Part shown: positions 23,201 through 27,882 of the stretch, in pieces
How the letters are laid out: each line of letters begins with the position of its first letter
Numbering within the stretch: position 1 is the first letter of the stretch
Source of the DNA: a virus
Length of the DNA stretch: 64,000 bases
Virus record (IMG/VR): IMGVR_UViG_3300031963_000004
Location: 124,001 to 188,000 of that record
Reading direction: 5' to 3' (one strand)
Position numbers and translations under genes: made by a program
The notes under the pieces: model-generated
Database searches by the model: none
Seen by the model: the letters and a program-made list of their open reading frames with translations, nothing else
Told to the model about the DNA's origin: nothing

Positions 23201-23993
23201 TCGGTGTATCAGAAATTAAGTCAACATAATTTTCACCAGAAAAAATCCACTCATCCTGATCAGATGCTTGTGGCACAGTGAATTCGATTATACCGGCATT
23301 TGCACCATTATTTTCAACACCATAAATTTCTCTAGATGTTACATTAGGTCTAATAGGATTTTTACCATTTATACCAGGATCAGTCTGTATCCAAAAGTTA
23401 CTATTTTGATTTACTATAAACTTGTATGTGCCGCCACGAACTAATTTTAGTGTAGGATTACTTTGAGGTATTCTTTTAAAATTTTCTCTTACGGCATAAA
23501 CTGATGAATCTGATATGATTGTAAAGTCGGCTTCACTGTTTACTGTTTCTGTTGTGACTGGTACCTGATCAGGACCGTCAGGTAACCAATAATACTGACT
23601 AAAATTTACAACCTTATCTAAGTCTACAAAACTATCCCAACTATAAAATTCATTTCTAAATAATAAAGAATGGTTATCAGTAATACCATTTTGTGTTTTG
23701 ATAGCATCAATTAATCCAGGGTAGCTTATAAAATCTTTTGCTACAGAAGTCTCTGGTTTAGTAAAGACAACTCCGGGTTCTAATTGATAATTCTGTCTTG
23801 TTGAATTAGGTTCTTTAACATATACGGCATTGGGATCAATACCATATTCAAACTTTCTTCCAATATATCCTTCGACACGTTGTGTGTTAGGTGTCTGAAC
23901 CAATTGGTCTAATGTCGCGCCTAAAAATTCTTCATTAGGCTTGGTTCTAAAAATCTCAGGAAGAAAATCTAAAGTTCTTACTTTATTAACCAT
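8253..23993 (-). CDS. Giant baseplate/tail structural protein of 5246 residues with beta-propeller regions
   Basis: One uninterrupted 15.7-kb frame. The N-terminus (VRTLDFLPEIFRTKPNEEF) and a block with ITINRSAINKNAWSRSNRW are of the type found in the largest virion protein of marine T4-like phages, encoded right after gp6, where T4 has gp7. Regions visible: residues ~2200-2770 with repeated FG..VGAP motifs (FGHALD...LLVGAPF, FGFSIKF...AVGAP, IGCPDY), an integrin/FG-GAP-like propeller; ~4205-4560 with repeated SYDG..W and VGxNGxIL blades, a BNR/YCF48-like propeller. CBM5/12-like W..Y..G..V...Y.A modules lie near 1795 and 3980. Three copies of a GDT.W....G repeat lie near 3775, 3830 and 4030, and two VN.E.I.Y...RG..G repeats near 3430 and 5160. 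There is no signal peptide or membrane segment. Likely a wedge or peripheral baseplate component with surface-binding modules. Confidence 0.85.
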   Translation of the reverse strand: MVNKVRTLDFLPEIFRTKPNEEFLGATLDQLVQTPNTQRVEGYIGRKFEYGIDPNAVYVKEPNSTRQNYQLEPGVVFTKPETSVAKDFISYPGLIDAIKTQNGITDNHSLLFRNEFYSWDSFVDLDKVVNFSQYYWLPDGPDQVPVTTETVNSEADFTIISDSSVYAVRENFKRIPQSNPTLKLVRGGTYKFIVNQNSNFWIQTDPGINGKNPIRPNVTSREIYGVENNGANAGIIEFTVPQASDQDEWIFSGENYVDLISDTPISELHGKKLSEVLSKYPKGLIDGINQIREKRVIFLNYKPGQSVELPTPYDLYSLEEKEFDDAPKTIPNNNYYKIRFLQLDNDFIISVDEDGELPIAEKIIATNGRKYVSQEFVRLPVGEIAKIPIITAPLDTLYYQDESTPNKVGTIKLLDAKVNNAINIETDVLGKKNYTGPNGVQFTNGLKVKFVGNIIPAPYKTGSYYVEGVGTSIKLIKAEDLNIVEPFGQLIYTIYDNEGFDTLRYGGRTSMPAQKDYITINRSAINKNAWSRSNRWFHIDVLKATAEYTSGDVVLAALNNRENRANRPILEFYPELKLFDSGTIGKGYVDFIDNTTTDVMNSNPTIGVVGRTEYYPDGNQYKAIQGSRVIFANDSDPNVRNKIFIINFASINETQEPTIVLTKAADGDIQDLDQVYVNFGTANSGKSFYFDKGYWNQAQQKTYVNQPPLFDIFDKNNISLADKDFYPGSNFIGCTLFEFKPGVGENDPVLGFPLAYSSVANIGDISFRISLNEDVFKYSLMTGPVTEKVSIGYPHRYTDRYEFTRELGWVKTVGESFQYQAYNFTYNPILRQNSFTCNAVAIDQNDSPWPVIKVSVNENILTSDQYTVTKTDKETIVTLLNPPVTESPVEVLIHSEGPLGEGAYYTIPINLSSNPFNTPIASLSLGDIRNHYQTIFVNSQQLTGQVFGSNNYRDAGNLITYGDKIIQNSAPLIYAAACLRNKNFNLFDSLTYSANEYVNFKLLITSIIETVEYSGESASDLLDLALQQIASYKDQNTSFFWSDMIPSRAPFAANTYAFNAFIDTSFFPLSKIYDFSKASYDGILIYLTKETESETRITQLLRNRDYTISQDEPKVIITLDLEPGDKITIKEYNQTYGSFVPNTPTKLGLYPLFEPKVVYDDTYVFPAYFIQGHDGSYTRIYGKVSKEGTLLDFRDRVLFEFECRVYNNVKLNVNTFVSNDDVLSGYFRKTDFTYEFTKNLYTTYFLNWIGQHRVDYKTQYFLPDNQFTYNFDQCKFKLDGEGFKQGNWRGIYLHLYDTTTPHKSPWEMLGFVSKPSWWDERYGAAPYTYDNKILWEDLENGVVYNDGDSYTIPTRKRPGLSKIIPVDSRGNLRNPLDFLTIGTDQPTYDRGWNAGDYGPQEFSYCKSSTYPFDLIKILAIARPAKFFALTQNLDAYNKNAEFNQWLINDRSRITTSFVDYGSGKAQHGYINWIVDYVQSFGLNGNATFKELLNNLDVRLVYRMAGFSDKDLLKFYLEKSSAGSKSNSLLIPDGSFALMLYENEPYDRVIYSSVIVQKTNKGFKVYGNSQNKSYFVQYTPNYNGRYKNITVLETTIYVSENFYKNEIIVPYGSEFVSLEALSEFIINYGRYLEDQGMKFTNIEEGIEINWQQMIAELIYWNLTGWEAGSTININPSANGLVIDKENAIVQPLTLFQQNYALNQNLVPIQLKDLVISRKGTEFTLQTLNTGDSVSYFTANMSTIEHGIVFDNYTQFNDTIYNPITGLRQHRILMKGTKTAEWKGTLDTYGFILNQDNIKDWQSNQRYIKGEIVYYKNSYWMAADRIAAEATFNQTKWIKTDYEKIQKGLLPNASNRSLESELYYDTTNTNLESDANLLAFGLIGYRPRDYLNASNLDDISQVNVYKNIISEKGTRLIADAVQNITLTTGKISYDVYENWALKVSEFGGVENENFVEFIFDETKLTGNPAIVGIVDKMIIPNVMQSIPLNSVINYGRPFSENKIAPVIKANYIEKLPSAGYVHFDDVRVTGYSISSLKNNPITANDVNMDDYIWVADEKDDWLVNTAISISEKNSTVKVVEAVNNLDGTITLRFENQHNLVLGNHFILLKFDYRVDGYYEVKNVTTLDTIVIEVTLPNNVLSIVGEGIVAKFQNQRVSTPSSINNLQLINSGFSKAKVWVDEDTDGTWAVYQKNINYIKQDIVKPNSTGTFGSAIAHHSKLGYFVSDAAQGKIYRYQPDDFEKSKYRANEVIDKFLGVTIGAGFGTQIAIAQDTMIVTKPGTNSTIYVYQIKRTRTGNYVEKPAITINSQRVGDSIALSGDANWLYASSHTVSGNFVRTYKKTAAQTYEFVKTYNLGGDLQDFSKITLSTNYNGSKLFIGAPLKNYGTSPNQIVNVGMAAVLNRVIEKIDVKRDYVEDTEVYYNLSVSAPTTDHYLDVFVNGKLIENTKYQITVAGLQFLYDLKAGDVIEISYPDLFKTQEFQLTNLAEIRPGNAFGHALDTNRHGSELLVGAPFFVSENNLEGLVVRYTNYGKKYGIIQATNNYSLASSSKILINGYQVTLPTNLLGAVNAINDANITNVYARVVDNKLVIGLVDPNLGPIEEKLTIQALNSTTLQQIGILEYQESQRISDPENVEGASQFGFSIKFNEYNSFAVGAPTSTRKSLTTFDFTDDLDTTNDTIFDNNYTKFVDELGSAGSVYIYDYLANHNESADKLGKFVYSQAANDTTLDIGANPHYGKVIEFKDYNLIIGCPDYKPGVDNGRIVFYENKQNLRNWHVLRKSNDVIDVNRLQNIQIFNAENNERIESLDYIDPLQGKLLGIVTENIDYISSQDPAGYNSQLTTGNLVWGDAFVGKIWFDTSTTKFLNYHQEDVLYNAQNWGKIFPGSTVTIYTWIESNVLPVNYQGPGTPYNIEYYTSLYNVDNSGALTNKYYYWVRSTNILSSDKTLPDSILEQYITDPQSSGIGYFAALQNNVYGLFNAIDSIKGKSTGLHIGFTDKIKKDDSYNEFKLIKDGNPNDFLPGVPSAYTAFEMPESLYDKLLDSLSGIDERGNLVPDIHLPKLLQQGIKVRPRQSFFSNRLKALENYCKYVNSVLIKHPISEILTPSFIGESNKESVPKGAPGFLTTSGEFFNTPDYWEHVYWWADGYNNNTKPDVEVLKYYDLATLNPFENMLAGVTTNSDGKREVYLYTNGDWVRVGLEQGTIQIKESLWNYEILGLGFGNTFYDTDSFDVFPHTETRYIVRSVTEEIFTNELLIHRNKSLITLFEYIISEATSTNCYLTWLNKTSLVDVTNTLRELKADLNYRSDNQDFLQGYLKEIKPYHVVMKEFAIKYTVNDTYDGQLTDFDLPAQYDFNLGKFITPNLTFFPVTAVGEFGPTDAIWNRSIYFDWLDNYGLSLTGQKSVTIGSLTKYITPVSETIYIDNAYGLPVNGVVKINNEYIGYAGVDRDAGKLTFVSRGLRGSVASDHNPNSKVIIDLPEVVVLNTGRNYIDVPTVIAYIDTTRYPAPLREAVLEPIMADDKVVGVKVVDSGAGYAATPEIIIQASKTFKFNSSVVNFLVNSINIDSVDLNTGDVVRFVHGEGNPIKGLANKKYYHVRVLWKDEVFGAKSIIALYSTAVNAQLDNHRIDLIDTGSSTDNKLELTARAVAVASNTPTREISTKLKFDRTSYVSKVTEWKSGEFYASEFSPSGDESSTSSISASGSTLSSVQHRVFDIQEVTLEEGTNEVAVSIDYTGSSLSPGQLKGLPLYFYVVPPTYMYPQHVKVKDIIIGNQYKILSLGDTNWNFMAGTTGLTYNVGDSIKPVVRGMGTGVVTAFLAPNNLEYDKWYVIAELGDTRWDLIAQTEGIIYQVGNRIWIEDLSPSNFGSTPGKAIEEGHALIKFYRPNFVFNKVYNEYFVEVFNKGTIYNVGDKITVDGVYLGGVSGANDATIKVVYTQANKMELYELSGLAVGAFKQYYVKPINQTQLKVYHDAPMVRPVIASQVWKGNKSYKRGDIVLANGKYYRAIADVEPTTVSARSIVKDKSYYVKTVGLIDWTVIGADTANELAGTEPFTATANGNIFINASAFVYLNEFNPAGYVRLEDNPFPFDNNSYMYLPEPVQLTSGYSRTTSSIVSLNNRLYKCLVSNNDTEFDFDKWQVLDSNKEELNALDRIVGFYQPTTNMPGKNLPLLLTGVDYPNNTYYSNKFDENYTLDTQLKDQPFYPKDIKIRSVLWDNEKYLAVADGRDYSMILLSYDEGITWQIKRISADVLEVSDVIHSGTHYVLTTRKPSNPVFISYDGLSWLGLGSYTPYDKVDFDEPGEAWDSSSLTAPSGGLYNVASHNDFYVAAGDQLVASTDAYAWDSVYSFQSRTEARANYIDYINSEFYAGFIAVGYGLDVIEDPTEEVSAQVTTIGRVLLSENGRAWTPIYPHPTNNGLNTVVGGPEMIVLGGDNGTVLYSTNMQNIFAGTIEGDTITDNILAGCYAANTFVFVGQNGLILVSYDGMSWSKITSGTNQNLNSVTHDGQHFLAVGNNATILRSWEGLVWQNVSAIGGANTFYEVKGDPFTSGYGPEEMVPGAITDQFSMTVITRSGSTWNPEVYQHNGYKVIGNKVSPNGVEIDFSNFSQAPAQLALSIMDPLSNLSKMIHPNVTPTDNNEYTYSVDWIQKKITLNKEIRETEIILVEVYEFGNGNQLVRATSDDIPVTIDESTGHSQIVFNIKYEELLTADPAVYINGEKKTFTNDYVIASTDNGRTKLLFDRVYDTTVNFISFVLFGSTVQNYGYSLPETQVFEFDSTGQTGLALDYQLIENENDYIPRIVRVNGLELPITDYTITIGPVSTLAIIPTLNEGDIISITTFNDTREQYFLQESISTLRVTPLLAVAIDKDVVYLYITTETDEDPGLTTGDLIQIDGISGTNQLNNNTYYMKLETKFSETFTEYDDEGTETSYTKDVYPITLWFNDSLSRPVTSRFLSEYVGGGFVWKYEDTHVIPQTIDISDKTRLNVSVNGIRLGSDGLRLNDGNYLSILADIKPDDVIMITSMVSSATPNEMIYVNEVDKNGDQFIYRANSSNRTWLTENLEPLQDVIHVKDVSKLIDIVEDTYIVVADSDRLLVRIIYDLETIKETEVYNETTLSKLNSSDFTLLTNNSVAYLVFRNGVSEGDQINVVMRLGDTINVNGEKIRYSKVDYQNNTISNLKRGIQGTAINKMHLKYSSVVGITPSNTLFNFYYNRSWNSEIYNDTAGDPLQISDSAPAKFLQQGTK

Positions 23994-24007
23994 TTAATTA
24001 TCCGTAC

Positions 24008-27000
24008 TTAATTAATCTGTGTAAGGGCTGAAATTACCACTACATCTGTTGCTTGTGCTGCGTTGACAAATATCTCATATGGAGCTGAACGAATTTCATA
24101 CAAAGTACCAAACGTAGCATTAGGGTCGTTAGGTGTCAATACTATTGAGCTTATTAATGTACCTAACCTTCTATGTAAATACGCACTTAATTCGCTGAAG
24201 TAAAATGTATCTCCAAAATTCCAATTAGCTATATCAAAATAAGTATTAATTTCATTAATTACAGCTATTCTTATTTCACTATCACTTGCTGATGCATTAC
24301 TATTTTTAATTACTTTAAATGTTGCCTGTAAATTAGATGGTGCTTTGTCACCAAATAATGGTTTAAACTTAACGCTATTTAGAACCACAGTATCGCTCAA
24401 CATTTTATAATCATCAATTTTGCTATATGATTGTTTAAGTTCTACAATACTTGGCATTGACGGTTCTTTGATTGTGCCAGTTGAATCTTTAATCCAATTC
24501 TGATATCTTGTATAATAGCTGTTAGTTACCAAATATAAATCAATTATATTTGTAGTTGCTGGATTAATTCTTGTTGTGTTGCTACTATTATGTCTGTAAT
24601 GAAAGTATAATCCTTGACGACCATCATAAGCTTTGTAATTAGTAACCTGTGCAAGTAATAATATATTAGCAGAGGTTGTATCTTCTATCGTTTTGAAAAA
24701 TTTATTTTCACCGTATGCGTAGAACATTTGTCCTACTGGGTATTCATACTTTACTACAGCAATTTGATTTTCCGTAGGATAAGCATAGACGATGTCCTTA
24801 CTTGCAACTAATTCAAACTTACTCAATAAGTTAACATCTATAATTTGTCTAGTAAACACGAACTTATCTGTGTTGTTAACTCCAACTTGATAACCTGTAA
24901 TATTAGTAAAGAAGTCAGGATCTGCTAATAATCTACTGCTCGTTGGGTCAAAACTACATACTTCAACACTATAATCGTTAGGATATCCGTCTGTCTCAAT
25001 AGTCTGACCAACAACTGCCAATGCAATATCTTCTGCCATTGAATAGTTGTTGTTAGGTAGTGAATTAGCCTTTAATACTTTAATCATATCATATAACAGT
25101 TTACCTGTTAATGGGTCATAGATTACTTTGGTTCTGTCGTAAGTAAATCTTGTGTCCTTTACACTACCAAAATAATATGACAATGCTTTGTTTGTGACTT
25201 CATACTTACCCTCACCCAAACTTTTAAATTTAACAAAAGCGTTCGCATTGTCAAAATTTCTAATGAACCAACGACTTACATTAGACGTAAGGCTATTGTC
25301 AAAAACCAAACTGAAACTTTGTCCGATGTTTACTCTAGCAATTGCGCTTTGTATAACATCGTTTGGTACCATATTATCAAACGCTGGTATAATTTCTTCT
25401 AATAATGCCCCATTGGGTATATGTTCGTTTAAAGTTACAGGACCTAAACCATTATACAAATCACCTTTACCACCATTATATCCATCGTCTACGACATTTA
25501 ATACTGTAGTCCAAATATGTGTTTTGCTGCTAGGTGTCGCTAATCCTGCTACTAATCTACCTTCATCAAAGAAATATCCTGCAGGTGGAACAAACTTAAC
25601 GTATGCACCAGTTGTGAAGTATTTTAAGTTATCACTTGTGAATACACCAACTGGAACTGGTTCATTATCTACTGTAAAATGTCCAGTTATCTTTGAACCC
25701 TTATAAGACGTTAACTTCCAAATTGGCTTTAATACAACAGGTGATCCACCTATTATTCTATTAAAAATAACTTTGTATTTAGGATAATTTGTAATATAAT
25801 ATTGTATCGCCCTATTACTTGATAATACTTTTAGAATTTTGTTTGTTAAAAAGGCTACTAATGTGCCTGCACCTCTTTCAACAGTGAATTCACTAAAGTC
25901 ATCTTTTTCGACTTTATATAGAGCGCCATCGTGACTAAAACTACTTGTGCTACTATACTTTCCTGTAGGATCAAGTAAGTCTAAGTTTCTGCTTGTACCA
26001 ATACTGCTTCTGTTTAATGCTTTACTTTTAATAATAGAGTTATACAATGTAAATGGGAAAACATTATAATCTTCCCCATTAACCATACGATTTTGTGTAT
26101 AATAGCGTGTTGGTGCTTTTAGTTTAATATCTTCTAATGTTTCTCTTGATTGAGCATTTGAAATGGTTGATGTTAATGTTAACACCATAGTCATAGTTTC
26201 GTTTCTACCTAACTTACTAACATAGGTAAATGAAATTTGAACATTTTGCATTTCACTAGGATCAATCGTATATGTTAAAGCATTACTTGAACGAATAAAT
26301 GCTTTGAAGTTTCCTAATGGAATTTCACCAAATACACCGTCACCAAAAGTATATGTTACTTGGTCGTTGAATCTAGATTTTACGCTAAAAAATTTTCTAT
26401 CTTCGGAATTATAATTGCTGTACGCACTTGCATACACACTTTCTACTTGCTTCCACTCACTTAATTCTAATGTAGTTGGATCCACTTTAAACAACCAAGT
26501 ATCAGTTTCATTTATACCCTGTATGTCGATATCGACCGCTTGGTTAGCTATCTGTTGATCCGTTGTAAAATCAAATGTTTGAAGGGTGCCCTGCTTAAAG
26601 TATATAAAGAAGCCTGTGTTTGCGCTTCCATAGCCCAAATTATCATTGCGATATATTATGTTAAATTTGCCTGCTGGGTTAGGAGTTTGTTCATAGATAT
26701 ATTCTTGTCCCAAACTTGTGACATTAACCGCTTCAAAGTTCATGTTGGTACTTTGAACTCTGGCAGTAAATGGTATTACTGGAACGGCTGTAGTTGGAAT
26801 TTGTACCGTATATTCTTGCGTATCTATACCTAAAATAGTCTGTCTGTTGCCGGGACGACCAATTTTTTGAGTTCCACGCAATGAAGCATTGACTACTGTA
26901 TTGAACTGTTCTTGCCAATTGGTATTAGCCGGATCATTCCAAATAACAGGAATACCAGCTAAGTTAAATCCATTAATATCAGATATATTTTCTGTGGTCT

Positions 27001-27370
27001 GTACGCTGGTAACTTTTAAATACCCTTGAGCCGGCGTATTTCTTTTAGGATTATATCCAACTAGATTAGCTAATTTAATAATACTATCTCTGCGTTCAGC
27101 AGTATCGATAAAGTTTTCTCTAGTATTTAGGTCGTTTCTAAACGCTAATGCTTGCCCCATAAAGGCAATAACGTCAAGCAAAGCGATGTATTCTGAGCTT
27201 TCTGTATAATCGTTGAAGGTTTCAGGATACTGTGTTCTAAGGTAGTCTACGAAACTCTTTCTTAATGTTTCGTAATCATAACTTTGAAAGTCTGCCTGAC
27301 TAAAGGTTTGGTATACTGCTTTCCAATCGTTAGCACCAAAGATAGCGGTTTGTCTAGAACTTGTGGCCAT
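24008..27370 (-). CDS. 6: Baseplate wedge protein gp6
   Basis: A 1120-residue homologue of T4 gp6 (660 residues), the wedge subunit that forms the continuous inner ring of the baseplate and drives its rearrangement. The diagnostic N-terminus is clear: FQSYDYETLRKSFVDYLRT, ESSEYIALLDVIAFMGQALA, RNDLNTRENFIDTAERR and IIKLANLVGYNPKR. The C-terminal part has the gpJ/gp6-like strand-helix end (RIAVINEINTYFDI, FYFSELSAYLHRRLGTL). The extra ~460 residues sit mainly in the middle and are beta-rich. It lies between gp25 and the giant protein, as in marine T4-like phages. A GATAAATA late motif is found 25 bases upstream. Confidence 0.92.
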   Translation of the reverse strand: MATSSRQTAIFGANDWKAVYQTFSQADFQSYDYETLRKSFVDYLRTQYPETFNDYTESSEYIALLDVIAFMGQALAFRNDLNTRENFIDTAERRDSIIKLANLVGYNPKRNTPAQGYLKVTSVQTTENISDINGFNLAGIPVIWNDPANTNWQEQFNTVVNASLRGTQKIGRPGNRQTILGIDTQEYTVQIPTTAVPVIPFTARVQSTNMNFEAVNVTSLGQEYIYEQTPNPAGKFNIIYRNDNLGYGSANTGFFIYFKQGTLQTFDFTTDQQIANQAVDIDIQGINETDTWLFKVDPTTLELSEWKQVESVYASAYSNYNSEDRKFFSVKSRFNDQVTYTFGDGVFGEIPLGNFKAFIRSSNALTYTIDPSEMQNVQISFTYVSKLGRNETMTMVLTLTSTISNAQSRETLEDIKLKAPTRYYTQNRMVNGEDYNVFPFTLYNSIIKSKALNRSSIGTSRNLDLLDPTGKYSSTSSFSHDGALYKVEKDDFSEFTVERGAGTLVAFLTNKILKVLSSNRAIQYYITNYPKYKVIFNRIIGGSPVVLKPIWKLTSYKGSKITGHFTVDNEPVPVGVFTSDNLKYFTTGAYVKFVPPAGYFFDEGRLVAGLATPSSKTHIWTTVLNVVDDGYNGGKGDLYNGLGPVTLNEHIPNGALLEEIIPAFDNMVPNDVIQSAIARVNIGQSFSLVFDNSLTSNVSRWFIRNFDNANAFVKFKSLGEGKYEVTNKALSYYFGSVKDTRFTYDRTKVIYDPLTGKLLYDMIKVLKANSLPNNNYSMAEDIALAVVGQTIETDGYPNDYSVEVCSFDPTSSRLLADPDFFTNITGYQVGVNNTDKFVFTRQIIDVNLLSKFELVASKDIVYAYPTENQIAVVKYEYPVGQMFYAYGENKFFKTIEDTTSANILLLAQVTNYKAYDGRQGLYFHYRHNSSNTTRINPATTNIIDLYLVTNSYYTRYQNWIKDSTGTIKEPSMPSIVELKQSYSKIDDYKMLSDTVVLNSVKFKPLFGDKAPSNLQATFKVIKNSNASASDSEIRIAVINEINTYFDIANWNFGDTFYFSELSAYLHRRLGTLISSIVLTPNDPNATFGTLYEIRSAPYEIFVNAAQATDVVVISALTQIN

Positions 27371-27394
27371 ATGTATTTCTTCTGTTTATCAATA

Positions 27395-27402
27395 TATTTA
27401 TC
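27395..27402 (-). promoter_or_regulatory. Late-type promoter motif GATAAATA before gp6
   Basis: GATAAATA on the minus strand 25 bases before the gp6 ATG, in the 52-base gap that separates gp6 from gp25. Spacing is suitable for a late start with a short leader containing AGAAGA. Confidence 0.5.
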
Positions 27403-27422
27403 TATGCTGAAAACCCGCATTT

Positions 27423-27878
27423 TTACAGCATTATTGCGGTTGTGCTTCTCTCGTCAAATTGAATTGTTAGTATTTCTACCATATTTTGAGGTCTAATTGC
27501 TATCTCTGCTTCTACGATAATTATATTTTCTCCTGAACTTGAACTAACTTCAACTCTGTTTACTGCAACTCTAGGATCCTGTTCAATAATTCTGCGAACT
27601 TCATATTCCACCTGTGCTTGTACATCAGCAGTGTTTGGTTCGTAAATCATATTATAAATTGCTGTGCCGTATTCAGGTCTACCTGGCTTAGATCCTTGAG
27701 GGATATTAAAAGCATTCAATAAGTCTCTTTTTACTAGATCATTATCAGTAAGCCTAAATTTGTTAGACGCAGGCGCTACTGGCCTACGCAAACCCATATC
27801 CTCAGTGACCCCTGTGGGTATATTTACATCTCTAGGTTTATTTGTATGTTGCGTTGAAAATCCTACGTAGTAAGCCAT
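27423..27878 (-). CDS. 25: Baseplate wedge protein gp25
   Basis: A 151-residue member of the gp25/GPW family (T4 gp25 132 residues), the sheath-initiator part of the baseplate that resembles a sheath end domain. Seen in it: a start with TNKPRDVNIPTG, a core KRDLLNAFNIPQGSKPGRPEYGT followed by IYNMIYEPNT, and a VRRIIEQDPRV strand, which together form the family signature (R-P-x-YGT then EP). It lies five bases downstream of gp5 and before gp6, the usual marine T4-like order. Confidence 0.92.
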   Translation of the reverse strand: MAYYVGFSTQHTNKPRDVNIPTGVTEDMGLRRPVAPASNKFRLTDNDLVKRDLLNAFNIPQGSKPGRPEYGTAIYNMIYEPNTADVQAQVEYEVRRIIEQDPRVAVNRVEVSSSSGENIIIVEAEIAIRPQNMVEILTIQFDERSTTAIML

Positions 27879-27882
27879 AATT

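Noticed and set aside
25188-25706. A 172-codon plus-strand frame opposite gp6
   Set aside because: It is antisense to a clear gp6 frame, has no ribosome site, and its composition is that of a reverse-complement shadow.
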